Virus record (IMG/VR): IMGVR_UViG_3300037138_000245
Span: 1-26,093 of that record
Strand: one strand, 5' to 3'
Source: a virus
Length of the DNA stretch: 26,093 bases
In this document: in pieces, positions 1 through 9,519 of the stretch
Numbering within the stretch: position 1 is the stretch's first letter
Layout: each line of letters opens with the position of its first letter
Position numbers and translations under genes: made by a program
The notes under the pieces: generated by a model
Told to the model about the DNA's origin: nothing
What the model saw: only the letters and a program-made list of their open reading frames with translations
Databases searched by the model: none

Positions 1-43
1 GACACTGTCTGCCAGGGTCTGCTTAAATGAAAGAACACCTTGC

Positions 44-490
<447 letters not shown>

Positions 491-679
491 TTGGGCATTC
501 CGACTGAAGATCTACGATCCATCGCCAGCATCCTCGCCGCCGGCTTCCTCCGGCACCGCGAACAACTTCGGCGAAAACCTCCCCTTGATAGTTCCGCAAC
601 TTCGAGCCCTCATGGACACGAGGTTAACTGCCATGAGAATGGAGAACGAAGTGGAGACCGCGATGCGGAAACAGATTGA
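491..679 (+). CDS. Small unknown protein opening the recombinase operon
   Basis: A 62-residue protein read from TTG at 491. The start is chosen because GAGGTGA (477-483) sits 7 bases upstream and an in-frame stop at 482-484 prevents extension. The translation begins with a short hydrophobic helix-like stretch (ASILAAGFLRHREQL), then becomes polar and rich in Ser, Asn, Asp and Glu. No catalytic motif is visible. It overlaps the DUF2924 gene that follows, so the two are probably translationally coupled. I have an impression that similar short proteins precede DUF2924/recombinase pairs, but I cannot verify it here. No function is assigned. It could also be a fortuitous frame, although the ribosome binding site argues otherwise. 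Confidence 0.5.
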   Translation: MGIPTEDLRSIASILAAGFLRHREQLRRKPPLDSSATSSPHGHEVNCHENGERSGDRDAETD

Positions 680-1169
680 TGAGCTGAGCAGGATGACGGT
701 CGGCCAGCTCCGCCAGAAGTACCTTGGGGTGTTTGGCGATGAGTCCCGATCAAATCACAAACAGTTCCTGTTTCGGCGGATCGCCTGGCGCATCCAGGCA
801 CTGGCCGAGGGCGGCCTCTCCGAACGTGCGCGCCGCCGCGCGCTGGAAATCGCCAACGATGCAGACCTGCGCATCCGGGCTCCCAAGACCAAGTTCGGGC
901 CAGACGTCACCCTGGACCCCACGCTCAGCGTCAGCCGCAAGGTGGCCAGCGCTCTCGACCCACGGTTGCCGCCGCCGGGAACCTACTTGGAACGCGAGTA
1001 TAAGGGCCGCCGAGTCATCGTGAAGGTCCTCGTGAATGGATTCGAATTCGAGGGCGAGATCTACCGGTCCTTGAGTGCGATTGCCAGCGAAGTGGCTGGA
1101 ACGAAGTGGAACGGCTTCCTCTTCTTCAACTTGACGTCCACGGAGGAAAACCCCGATGGCAAGGAATAG
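633..1169 (+). CDS. DUF2924 family protein, recombinase-associated
   Basis: The protein matches the DUF2924 pattern. An N-terminal segment (MTVGQLRQKY, FGDESRSNHKQFL) is followed by the basic helical block FRRIAWRIQALAEG-LSERARRRA-EIANDADLR. The C-terminal part contains EYKGRR-V-V-NGFEFEG-YRSLSAIASEVAGTKWNGFLFFNL. DUF2924 genes are typically found next to serine recombinases in phages and transposable elements, and their biochemical role is not established. The start is uncertain. ATG 633 has GAGG 9 bases upstream, ATG 639 is also possible, and ATG 663 has GGAG 6 bases upstream. The frame stays open back to 378, but that extension does not resemble the family and was not used. The last 14 bases overlap the recombinase gene. 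Confidence 0.85.
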   Translation: MRMENEVETAMRKQIDELSRMTVGQLRQKYLGVFGDESRSNHKQFLFRRIAWRIQALAEGGLSERARRRALEIANDADLRIRAPKTKFGPDVTLDPTLSVSRKVASALDPRLPPPGTYLEREYKGRRVIVKVLVNGFEFEGEIYRSLSAIASEVAGTKWNGFLFFNLTSTEENPDGKE

Positions 1170-2739
1170 CACCGCACTAGCGCCGGCAAAGGCGTCGAAC
1201 GGATCGGCCGATGTGAAGACCGTCCGCTGCGCGATTTACACGCGCAAGTCCACGGAGGAGGGACTCCAGCAGGAGTTCAACTCGCTCGATGCCCAACGGG
1301 AAGCATCGGAGGCCTTCATCGCCAGCCAGAAGCACGAGGGCTGGCAGGTGATCACCGACCATTTCGACGATGGCGGGTACACCGGCGGCAATATGGATCG
1401 CCCGGCCTTGAAGCGGCTCCTGGCGGCGGTCGAAGCTCGGACGGTAGACTGTATCGTGGTGTACAAGGTCGACCGCCTCAGCCGGTCCCTGCTCGACTTC
1501 GCACGAATCATCGAGGTCTTCGACCGGAACGGCGTTAGCTTCGTGGCGGTGACCCAGCAGTTCAACACGACGAGTTCCCTCGGACGCCTGACGCTGAACA
1601 TCCTTTTGTCGTTCGCCCAGTTTGAGCGCGAGATCATTTCGGAGCGCACGCGCGATAAGATGTCGGCCGCGCGGCGGAAAGGCAAATGGATTGGCGGCCA
1701 TCCGGTGCTCGGGTATGACATCGATCCCAAGGGCGGCCGGATCATCGTCAATCCTGCCGAAGCGGAGCAGGTGCGAACCATCTTCGGCCTATACATCGCG
1801 CATGGCTCGCTGCTGCCCGCCCTTCAGGAAACGCAGCGAGTCGGTCTCTTGAGCAAGCACTGGACCACCGAAGACGGCAATGTGCGGGGTGGGAAACCAT
1901 TCACCAGAGGCGCGCTGCACGCGACCCTGACCAACGTGCTCTACACCGGAATGGTTGACCACAAGGGCGTCCTATACCCAGGCGAGCACGACCGAATCAT
2001 CGACCAGGAGACCTGGGATCGGGTCCACGAGACCCTCCAGCACAATGGCAGCACGAAGGGTGCCACCGTTAGGAACAAGCTGGGGGCTCTGCTGCGCGGC
2101 TTGCTCTTCTGCGTGCCGTGCGGAACCCCGATGATGCACACCTACACAATGCGGAAATCGAAACGCTATCGCTACTACGTCTGCTACAACGCCCAACAAC
2201 AGGGATGGCAGAATTGCGAGACGAAATCGGTTTCTGCTCAGGCCATTGAGACCGCGGTGCTGGATAGCATCCGCCGCATCGGAACCGACCCAAAGCTGGC
2301 GGAGGCAGTTGCCGCAGAAGCCCTCGATCAGATGGCGCGCCGCCGCCGGGATCTAGACCAGGAGTTCGACACCCATCGGCGGAGCCTCCGGCAATTCAAC
2401 CAGGCCCTTGCCCGCGAGGCCGGCGACACCAGCGTGGACTCCGGCGCGCGGTTCGACCGGATTGTCGGCATTCAAAAGGAAATCGAAACCACTGAACACC
2501 GCCTGACGGAATTGGCTGCGGAGCGGAAGTCCTGTGACCAAGACCGCATCAACGCAAACGATCTCCGCAGCACGCTTGCCGAGTTCGACTCGATCTGGTC
2601 GTCCTTGACCACCAGGGAGCAGGAGCAGATGATCCATCTGCTGGTCGCCAAAGTCGGCTATGACGGGCGAACCGGCAAAGTCACCGTCAATTTCCGCAGC
2701 GCAGGAGCCAAGGAGCTATGCCAAACAAACATCCAGTAA
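1156..2739 (+). CDS. Large serine recombinase (site-specific integrase/resolvase-invertase family)
   Basis: This 527-residue protein cuts and rejoins DNA at attachment sites to integrate or excise the element. The N-terminal resolvase domain (about 24-165) starts CAIYTRKSTEEG, where Ser32 is the expected nucleophile, and contains YKVDRLSRSLLDF and the SFAQFEREIISERTRDKM helix. A recombinase domain follows (about 175-300, with GYDIDP and GKPFTRGALHATLTNVLYTG). A zinc beta-ribbon then has CVPCG near residue 318 and Cys pairs near 342 and 355. A coiled-coil-rich C-terminal part covers about 385-490. This is the usual length and order for large serine integrases. ATG at 1156 overlaps the DUF2924 gene by 14 bases. 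The family normally acts without high-energy cofactors. Excision usually needs a directionality factor, for which the neighbouring small genes are candidates. Confidence 0.95.
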   Translation: MARNSTALAPAKASNGSADVKTVRCAIYTRKSTEEGLQQEFNSLDAQREASEAFIASQKHEGWQVITDHFDDGGYTGGNMDRPALKRLLAAVEARTVDCIVVYKVDRLSRSLLDFARIIEVFDRNGVSFVAVTQQFNTTSSLGRLTLNILLSFAQFEREIISERTRDKMSAARRKGKWIGGHPVLGYDIDPKGGRIIVNPAEAEQVRTIFGLYIAHGSLLPALQETQRVGLLSKHWTTEDGNVRGGKPFTRGALHATLTNVLYTGMVDHKGVLYPGEHDRIIDQETWDRVHETLQHNGSTKGATVRNKLGALLRGLLFCVPCGTPMMHTYTMRKSKRYRYYVCYNAQQQGWQNCETKSVSAQAIETAVLDSIRRIGTDPKLAEAVAAEALDQMARRRRDLDQEFDTHRRSLRQFNQALAREAGDTSVDSGARFDRIVGIQKEIETTEHRLTELAAERKSCDQDRINANDLRSTLAEFDSIWSSLTTREQEQMIHLLVAKVGYDGRTGKVTVNFRSAGAKELCQTNIQ

Positions 2740-3173
2740 TCACAGTCACGACCCAGCCCGAGGACGGAGCCGTACAGGTCGAGGTGGCAATCTCGTTGCG
2801 CCCGCGCCGCCCCAAAGCCAGCCCAGGCGCACAAAACGCGCCCGTTGCAGAATTGGCGGGACCGCCGCGCATTCCTCGGATCACCCGGCTAATGGCCCTC
2901 GCCATCAAGTTCCAGGAGATGGTCGACCGTGGCGAGGTCCACGACTACGCCGACCTTGCCCGCCTCGGCTACGTCACGCGCGCCAGGATTACGCAGATCA
3001 TGAACCTACTCAACTTGGCACCCAACATTCAGGAGGAGATCCTGTTGGGCCAGGGGACGTCAAAGGTAGTCACGGAGACACACCTCCGCCGCATAACGTC
3101 AGAGGTTTCCTGGCCACACCAGCGGGAACTCTGGAGCAGAATGAGTCCTTTCGGACCAATAGTCCACCCTTGA
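2718..3173 (+). CDS. HTH-like protein coupled to the recombinase gene
   Basis: A 151-residue protein whose ATG lies 22 bases inside the recombinase gene, in another frame, so it is almost certainly co-translated. The N-terminal 50 residues are Pro/Ala-rich and probably unstructured. Residues about 55-120 resemble a ParB/KorB-like helix-turn-helix: ITRLMALAIKFQEMVD, then DYADLARLGYVTRARITQIMNLLNLAP, then IQEEILLGQG. This suggests DNA binding. A role as regulator or directionality factor of the recombinase is inferred from position only. After position 3173 about 60 bases separate it from the convergent defence operon, and I see no clear terminator there. Confidence 0.75.
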   Translation: MPNKHPVITVTTQPEDGAVQVEVAISLRPRRPKASPGAQNAPVAELAGPPRIPRITRLMALAIKFQEMVDRGEVHDYADLARLGYVTRARITQIMNLLNLAPNIQEEILLGQGTSKVVTETHLRRITSEVSWPHQRELWSRMSPFGPIVHP

Positions 3174-3233
3174 ACTTCTGGTTGGCCACGAAGCTACGTC
3201 GTTCTTGAACATCAGGGCTGGCGGCATGTTTTG

Positions 3234-6200
3234 CTAAGCTGGGCCCACGACCTTCTCCAGAAGTTTGCGAATGTACGTGTCCGGGTCGTCTTTCTGGAAC
3301 AACACATTGCACGCCTCGAATTCCCCTTTGGTCATGCCGTCAGACCACCACTTCACCTGCGCGTGAGGCGTGTTCGCCACGATGAACGACGCGAGGGTAA
3401 CAAGCGGGTCGCCGAAACGGACCTCAAGTTCTTTGATCGTCTTATGGAACGCAATCTTGGGGTCGCTGCGGCCTTCCAGGTTTCGTATGCCCTTGGGGTC
3501 CACGAACGTGATGTATTGGCGCTTGCCGACGAGCAGCCAAAGAATGAAGTCCGGGTGGAAGTTGCCAGCCTCAAAGAAGCCGACGCCGCGCCCGCGGCTG
3601 AGATTCCGGAGCAGGTACATCTCGCGCTCCGCGAAGAATGGCTTGTCGGCATCGTAGAAAGTCCGCAGGTCGCGGACGAAATCACTCTCTCCCTCGTTCA
3701 GATCAACCGGACTGATTTCAATCGCGCTGCTGGTGCAGTGCAACAGCGGGTAGTATAGATGCTGCCCAAACCCGATGGCGTGGAGGCTTGAGAAGTTCCA
3801 GTCCTGGATCTTCTTCGATTCCACCAAGACCTTGAGTTCGCCCAATTTCTCCGCGATGTCGGCAGCCGACTCCTCGATCAATAAGCGGTATTCAGCGATG
3901 AAGTTAGGATCGTCCTCCGCAAGCTCACGCAGCTCCAAAAACTGCTGCTCATAAGCGCTTTTCTCGTACTGGTAATAGCGGAGCGCATACTTTTTGAGCA
4001 ACGCCGTGGCGATCTCCTGCCATTCGCGGACTTGGGCGAAGCTCCGGAATTCCAATTCTTCGGCCGGGATGTAGAGCGTATACCAATCGTGGCGGTCGAG
4101 CAGGTCCGAGATGTTCTGCCTGGAAAGATTCAGGTTGAACCAGGCGCGCTCAGCCTTGAAACGCTGCAACTCAAAATAGATCTCGTCCAGGTTGAGGAAC
4201 GGTATGTGCACGCCCGGTTTCAGGCGGCCCTCCTCACGAATGGCCACTTCAGTTTTGTCGGAACCGCGGGCGCTCGCCATGGACTGCAAGCGAGGATACC
4301 AATCCACCACGGCCCTCGCTTTGAGAAGCTTTTCGGGAGGTGGCCCAAGCGTAGGCTTCGGCCCGGTGCGTTTGAAATCGATGCCCTCCCTCAGCTTCAC
4401 CGTCTTGAGCTGCTTGCCGTTCAGGTTCCGCACGACAGGGAGTATGAACGTCGTCCGCTGTTCGTTGGCTGGGAGGCCCTCCTCCTCCAGATATTCCTTG
4501 AACTGCTTCATGTAATCGGCGTGCACTCCGATTACATTTAGCGTCTCCAGAATGCCCACATGCTCCGGAGCCTTGGCGTCGCTAAGCTTGGTGCTCCGTT
4601 TCAGACAGAACTCGTATCCCTTGAGGCGAACACCGCGTCCGAAGAGTTGGATGATCTGAGAGCCTTCGCTCTTGCCGATGTTCATCAATCCCATCGTGCT
4701 GACGCGCCAGCTACTCCAGCCTTCGCTGAACTTGCGGGAACCTATGAGAAGGTTAACCAGGCTGTCGGCGTTATTGAGGCTCGCAAAGAGCGACTTTGAG
4801 AAATCCTTGTCTTGTGTTGTCACACCCTGCTCCTGGCAGAGTTTCAACAGCTTCGTCTCGTCGCCGACGTTGATCACGCCGAAGTAGTCGTTCTCGCCTA
4901 CCCGGATGCCCAGTTCGCCCTCGGCACCCTTCAGATTATCGACGTGCAGTGCCGCCTCGCTTTCCGAATTGAACAGCGTCTGAAGGATCTTTTCGTAATG
5001 GGCAGACGGCGTCGCGTGCTGTTTGATCAGGTAGCCAAAGGCGCCGGCGAAAATCGGCCGCCCTCTCTCATCGTTCAGACCTGGGTCCCCGTTGAGCAGT
5101 CGATCTATCGACGCGACGCTCTCCTGGCGTTCGCGGACAAACCGGTCGAAGAACAACAGCACGTCCAGAACGTCTGAGACCGCACGTTTGTTCTCGGTGC
5201 GCACGGCGTTCACGCTTCCGCCAACGAAGATCCACAAAGGCTTTTCGATTAGAAAAGGTGAAAAGCTCGTCTTCCGGTCAGCATACAGCCGCTGTTGCTG
5301 ATAAAAGGCGAGCAAGCCAGCGGTCAGGTAGAGTCGCCGCTGCTCCTCGTTTTGCTCCTCGGAGAGGTTGCGGATATAGTAATCCTTCCCGTAGCCGTCT
5401 TCGTAAAAATACTTGTAGGAATAGTCAACCAGGATGCACCTGGCGTACTCCTGGGTCAGTGCCGGCTTGTTGGCCGCTTTCATCGCCTGGCCGAACGTAG
5501 CAGAATACTCGAACGAAAAACCGCTTTCACTGAGGCGGTTCCGCATCCCCATCCACTCCTCGCCGCCGGCTCCCCGATGCCCCTCATCCACGAGGACCAG
5601 ATTGTCGCCCTCAAAGGCATCAATGGCCACCGTCTTGGCGCCCATCTCCTCCTTCAGTTTCGTCACCTCGATGATCTCAACGCCGTGGCCGGTAAAGAGT
5701 CCGCGGCCATCCTTGTCAAACATCTCGGCGGGCATGCCTGAAGCTTCAAACTCCTGGAGGTGCTGGCGGCTGAGCCCTTCGTTTGGGGTTAGGAGGATCG
5801 TTCGGTTGAGTTCGCCTGCGCGCCCGTTCTGCTCCAGATAGTGCCTGTACTGGAGGATGTTGACGTGCATGAGGAGGGTCTTACCCGAGCCAGTCGCATT
5901 CCAGAAGGCGAGCTTTCGCAGATCTTCAGACGTGTATTCTCCTACACGATCACCTTGCGGCTTGTCCTCGTTGAACGCCGCAATGTGAGCGTTGAGGTCG
6001 GAAAGCAGGTTGTCCGGATCGCGGAACCAGCGGTCCAGGTAAATCTCCGTGAAGAGAAGAGTGAGGTACTGAAAATACTTGAATTTCAGAAGCCTCTTTT
6101 CCTCGGCGTTTCGCCGCTCGGTGATCTGCCTCCAGTGTCGAACGATATTCTGGTCGTACGCGAGGAGAAGGTCATGCGGTAGTTCCTTCCTCTCAAACAA

Positions 6201-6419
6201 TCGCAATCGGAGCGCCTGGTGAAGGTTGGAGACGTTGTTCTCGTCCAGCCCTTCCAGATGGGCGCCCTTGAGGTCCTTGGCCAGTTCCTCGAAGCGAGTG
6301 ACGCCGAAGAGTCCCAGCATCCATTGGTTCAGGACCAGCCGCTGGTGAAACTTCAGCGGTTTCGCTGCCGCAGGCGTCGCGCGGCGGCGGGTAGATGAGT
6401 TGGTCGTCCTTGTCGGCAT
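3234..6419 (-). CDS. Type III restriction Res-like helicase-endonuclease
   Basis: This 1061-residue protein would translocate on DNA and cleave it as the restriction subunit of the operon. The superfamily 2 helicase motifs are visible. Walker A is ATGSGKT at about 174-180, Walker B is LVDEGHRG near 276, an SAT-like motif occurs at YSATFG, and motif VI is QLFGRGVRLKG near 593. The C-terminal end has a PD-(D/E)XK nuclease signature: FHPDFILW near 953-957 and FVDPKG near 972. The length and domain order fit type III Res subunits. ATG 6419 follows the methyltransferase stop by 8 bases, with AAGGA just upstream. It is the last gene of a four-gene minus-strand operon. The presence of a SNF2 helicase in the same operon is unlike a classical two-gene type III system. 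No DUF1998 domain of DISARM DrmA/DrmB is visible. Confidence 0.88.
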   Translation of the reverse strand: MPTRTTNSSTRRRATPAAAKPLKFHQRLVLNQWMLGLFGVTRFEELAKDLKGAHLEGLDENNVSNLHQALRLRLFERKELPHDLLLAYDQNIVRHWRQITERRNAEEKRLLKFKYFQYLTLLFTEIYLDRWFRDPDNLLSDLNAHIAAFNEDKPQGDRVGEYTSEDLRKLAFWNATGSGKTLLMHVNILQYRHYLEQNGRAGELNRTILLTPNEGLSRQHLQEFEASGMPAEMFDKDGRGLFTGHGVEIIEVTKLKEEMGAKTVAIDAFEGDNLVLVDEGHRGAGGEEWMGMRNRLSESGFSFEYSATFGQAMKAANKPALTQEYARCILVDYSYKYFYEDGYGKDYYIRNLSEEQNEEQRRLYLTAGLLAFYQQQRLYADRKTSFSPFLIEKPLWIFVGGSVNAVRTENKRAVSDVLDVLLFFDRFVRERQESVASIDRLLNGDPGLNDERGRPIFAGAFGYLIKQHATPSAHYEKILQTLFNSESEAALHVDNLKGAEGELGIRVGENDYFGVINVGDETKLLKLCQEQGVTTQDKDFSKSLFASLNNADSLVNLLIGSRKFSEGWSSWRVSTMGLMNIGKSEGSQIIQLFGRGVRLKGYEFCLKRSTKLSDAKAPEHVGILETLNVIGVHADYMKQFKEYLEEEGLPANEQRTTFILPVVRNLNGKQLKTVKLREGIDFKRTGPKPTLGPPPEKLLKARAVVDWYPRLQSMASARGSDKTEVAIREEGRLKPGVHIPFLNLDEIYFELQRFKAERAWFNLNLSRQNISDLLDRHDWYTLYIPAEELEFRSFAQVREWQEIATALLKKYALRYYQYEKSAYEQQFLELRELAEDDPNFIAEYRLLIEESAADIAEKLGELKVLVESKKIQDWNFSSLHAIGFGQHLYYPLLHCTSSAIEISPVDLNEGESDFVRDLRTFYDADKPFFAEREMYLLRNLSRGRGVGFFEAGNFHPDFILWLLVGKRQYITFVDPKGIRNLEGRSDPKIAFHKTIKELEVRFGDPLVTLASFIVANTPHAQVKWWSDGMTKGEFEACNVLFQKDDPDTYIRKLLEKVVGPA

Positions 6420-6427
6420 GCAGTTCC

Positions 6428-9400
6428 TTAAACCTCCTGCACGTCGAACATCAGGCGCGCAAACTCTTCCTCGATGAGGCGCACTTTCCAGGTGTCCTCG
6501 TCCTTCTTGAGGTTTTCCAGGTTGTTATCCCCATTCACGTAAATGAGGTCGAACTCCATGTCCTTCGTGTTGTAGCCTTGCTTCTGGAAGAATTCGTCCA
6601 GATTGGCGTTAGGGTTCTCCTCAAGGTTGCGCCAGATCACCAGGACCTTCTCGCCACCCGAATTGGTGCCGTGAACGACCCGGAAGCCGCGAATGGTATC
6701 GATGTGCTTCACGTGCAGCCCCAGCAGGTAGTTGAACGTTTCTACGAGATCTGCACTCGTCAGATCCGTCTCGCCGACCGTACCAGTAGAGACCTTGAGG
6801 GTGTAACTGAATGGCTCTCGGAACGCATCAATGTTCAATAGCGAGGCACTGCCCTTACTTTCGACGTCCAGCATATAACGGAGGTTATAGTCCTCTCGCA
6901 GACCTGCATTTGTTTCCAGGAGCGATCCCTGCACCTCCGTGCGCCGTAACTCGAGATTGTTCAGTGAGTCTTCATAGGATTCCAAACGGACGTACTTGAA
7001 CACATGACTGGACCCACGTCGAGACACGGGCGTACCGTCCTTCCAGTCGTCCGAATATATAACTTTCTTGACACGAGGTATCAATACCGTCTCGAAGTAG
7101 CCTGCCATCTCGACGCAGATGTACTTCATTCGAACTGAGGTCTGTCTTGCGACCTCAATGGCAGCCTGAACCGTGCTTCCCGAACCCGCAAAAAAATCCA
7201 GCACCAGCGAGTCCGGCGCACTGCCGAAGGATATCAGCCGTTTCAGAAGTTGAGGGGGCTTGGGATTGTCAAAAAGGTCCGAGCCCTTTCCAAATAGCGC
7301 ACTGAGCGCATATGCTCCAAGGCGGCCATCGAGGTCTATCACGCTTCGAAGTGAATCTTGGTAGTCCTTCAGATAGAGCTTGATCTGAACGATGCGGTTC
7401 TCGTCTGGTCCGTAAATGAGTCTGTCCTTGTCAATGTACTCACGCTTCATCGTGCTTTCTGGAAACCGATACCCATTGGCGGGCTTCCGCATTGGGCGCC
7501 CGGTTTCACGGTGGAGAATCTCGAAATCATATCCATTCGGATGCGGATTGTGAACACTCTGAGATCCTGTATAGACGCCGTCCTCGTCGACGAATTTATA
7601 GCGGTCCACCTCGGCTAGAATGTCCTCGTTATCCTTGATGAAGGTCCTGATCCCATCTTGTATTTCGCTCATCGCCAAGCCAGCTTCCTTCAATCTCTGA
7701 TACTCCGCCTGAAGTAGCTCTTTTGCGTCCGCGAAGGAATTCTTCCAAATTGGTTCCACAAAAGCTGCATCCTTCGCGTAACACACAACATACTCATGCT
7801 CGACGGCAATTTGGGTTGGGTTGTTATCCCTCGCGTTGCGCCAGACAATATCGCCGATGTGGTTCCCGACGCCAAATACTTCGTTTAACAGAAGCTGGAG
7901 ACGAGGTAGTTCGTTAGTGTCGATGGACGAGAAAAACACGCCATCCGAACGAAGTAACTGCCGGCCCAGGCTGATACGGTCCGCAATCATCGAAAGCCAT
8001 GAGCCGTGCTTGTAGCCATCTTTGTAGGGAAAGATGTCCTTCTTTGTGTTATAGGGCGGATCAATGTAGATAGTCTTGGCTGCTCCACGATAAGAATTCA
8101 ATAGAGTAGACAGCGCTTGAAAACTATCAGCCTGCACCAGAAGCCCATCGGTAGCGTCATCGATATCGGCCAGTTTCGGCGAAGACAGCAAGCGATCCTT
8201 GAACTCTTTCCCAAAATGTCGCGTGTCGAGGACCAGGGTCGGCTGCGAGCGGAGGAACTCAGCGGTAGGAGGAACGGAGAATCCTGGCTCCGCAAAGTCA
8301 CCGTGAATGAGGTCGAGCCGAAAAAGACGGACCCACTCATCCACTTGTGACGCATTGACGGCGATCTCACCGTAGAGCTCCTCTGGCACTCGGTCGAGAG
8401 TCATGCAATAGTTTGATTCCACTACGAATTTCTTCTTCAGCCACAGCTTCTTTTGAAAGTCTTCCAATTGCGCCACAAAGTCAATCAGCTTAGTGGCGAG
8501 GTTCCGTAGAACCCGTATGCGTGAAAGGTACTGCTCTACTCTCGGCGCCGACGATGATTCGACATCGTCGAGATGCATCACCTCGTTCTTGATGAAAAAA
8601 TCGAGCTCCCGGCGAAGGAAGGAACCCACATTCTTATGGATGAAATAGTCGAAGGTATTCCGTGCTGTGTAGTCCTTCAGGTGCTTTGTGAGAACTGTGC
8701 GGTTCGGATCAGCCTCGGAGGGATCGAGAGCGGCCAATGCAAACAGCCATGCCGCCGTTGCTGGGGCTTCGAAAATGGCCTTTGTCGCGTTCGCGTTGAG
8801 CGCATCCTGCCGACGCTTCTCTGCATCCGGTCTGAATTCGAACCGGATCACCAACTCACCATTCTCCTCGGCGACGGTGTCCCCCTCAGCCAAAATGAAA
8901 CGTCGGTCATTGCCATTGGCGGGTTTGTTGTTGTCCTTTTCGGTGTCGGCGGCAGCCAGTCGAAAATGGACTCGTCTTCCATCTGAGAGCTTGAAAGCGT
9001 AGTCACGCAGGTATTCGCTGCTCTTGATGTAGTACTGATCGTGGTTTGCCCAGTAGAGCTTCACCTCTTCCCCTTCGTAGGGAATCGCATAAACGCCTTC
9101 TTTGTAGCGCCGAAGCGACAGAAAGTCCCCCTCGTTGTAGTACCGACGGAAGAAGTTGAACAGATCAGAGAAGACCTGGTTCTCCAGGGCAGATAGGTCG
9201 ACGGCGGTCGACAGTTTCTCGCGAAGCTCCTTCACCTTTGGCGACAACTCGGGATCGACGCCCGCGTCCTTCAGTTGCTGAACCAGCTTGTCAAGGTCAG
9301 TCTTCAACTGGACCGAGTCGCTCGACTTGTACTGCGAGAACGCCTCCTTGATTTGCGGCAGGAGATCGTTGTCCAGGAAACGCTCGATTTCTGAGCGCTT

Positions 9401-9499
9401 CGAATTCATGATCCGGTAGATGCCAAAGTCGAGATCGGCGCTGTCAAGCTGGAACAGTTCCCGGAGTAAGTTCTTTAGTTTCGTTCGGCTGTCTGCCAT
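6428..9499 (-). CDS. Large beta-class adenine-specific DNA methyltransferase, type III Mod-like
   Basis: A protein of 1023 residues. The AdoMet-dependent methyltransferase core has motif IV first ([11 protein letters not shown], Asp near residue 480) and motif I later ([16 protein letters not shown], near 768-780). That is the beta-class order typical of type III Mod N6-adenine enzymes. The target recognition region should lie between them. About 470 residues precede the catalytic motif and contain helical, charged segments, and about 240 follow motif I. This makes the enzyme far longer than a usual Mod (about 600-700 residues). The start is ATG 9499; an upstream TTG at 9535 would overlap the SNF2 gene and is less likely. 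The gene lies 20 bases after the SNF2 stop. Its role would be to mark self DNA and, as in type III systems, to give specificity to Res. Confidence 0.92.
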   Translation of the reverse strand: MADSRTKLKNLLRELFQLDSADLDFGIYRIMNSKRSEIERFLDNDLLPQIKEAFSQYKSSDSVQLKTDLDKLVQQLKDAGVDPELSPKVKELREKLSTAVDLSALENQVFSDLFNFFRRYYNEGDFLSLRRYKEGVYAIPYEGEEVKLYWANHDQYYIKSSEYLRDYAFKLSDGRRVHFRLAAADTEKDNNKPANGNDRRFILAEGDTVAEENGELVIRFEFRPDAEKRRQDALNANATKAIFEAPATAAWLFALAALDPSEADPNRTVLTKHLKDYTARNTFDYFIHKNVGSFLRRELDFFIKNEVMHLDDVESSSAPRVEQYLSRIRVLRNLATKLIDFVAQLEDFQKKLWLKKKFVVESNYCMTLDRVPEELYGEIAVNASQVDEWVRLFRLDLIHGDFAEPGFSVPPTAEFLRSQPTLVLDTRHFGKEFKDRLLSSPKLADIDDATDGLLVQADSFQALSTLLNSYRGAAKTIYIDPPYNTKKDIFPYKDGYKHGSWLSMIADRISLGRQLLRSDGVFFSSIDTNELPRLQLLLNEVFGVGNHIGDIVWRNARDNNPTQIAVEHEYVVCYAKDAAFVEPIWKNSFADAKELLQAEYQRLKEAGLAMSEIQDGIRTFIKDNEDILAEVDRYKFVDEDGVYTGSQSVHNPHPNGYDFEILHRETGRPMRKPANGYRFPESTMKREYIDKDRLIYGPDENRIVQIKLYLKDYQDSLRSVIDLDGRLGAYALSALFGKGSDLFDNPKPPQLLKRLISFGSAPDSLVLDFFAGSGSTVQAAIEVARQTSVRMKYICVEMAGYFETVLIPRVKKVIYSDDWKDGTPVSRRGSSHVFKYVRLESYEDSLNNLELRRTEVQGSLLETNAGLREDYNLRYMLDVESKGSASLLNIDAFREPFSYTLKVSTGTVGETDLTSADLVETFNYLLGLHVKHIDTIRGFRVVHGTNSGGEKVLVIWRNLEENPNANLDEFFQKQGYNTKDMEFDLIYVNGDNNLENLKKDEDTWKVRLIEEEFARLMFDVQEV

Positions 9500-9519
9500 G
9501 TGTGATTTCCCAAATGAGG

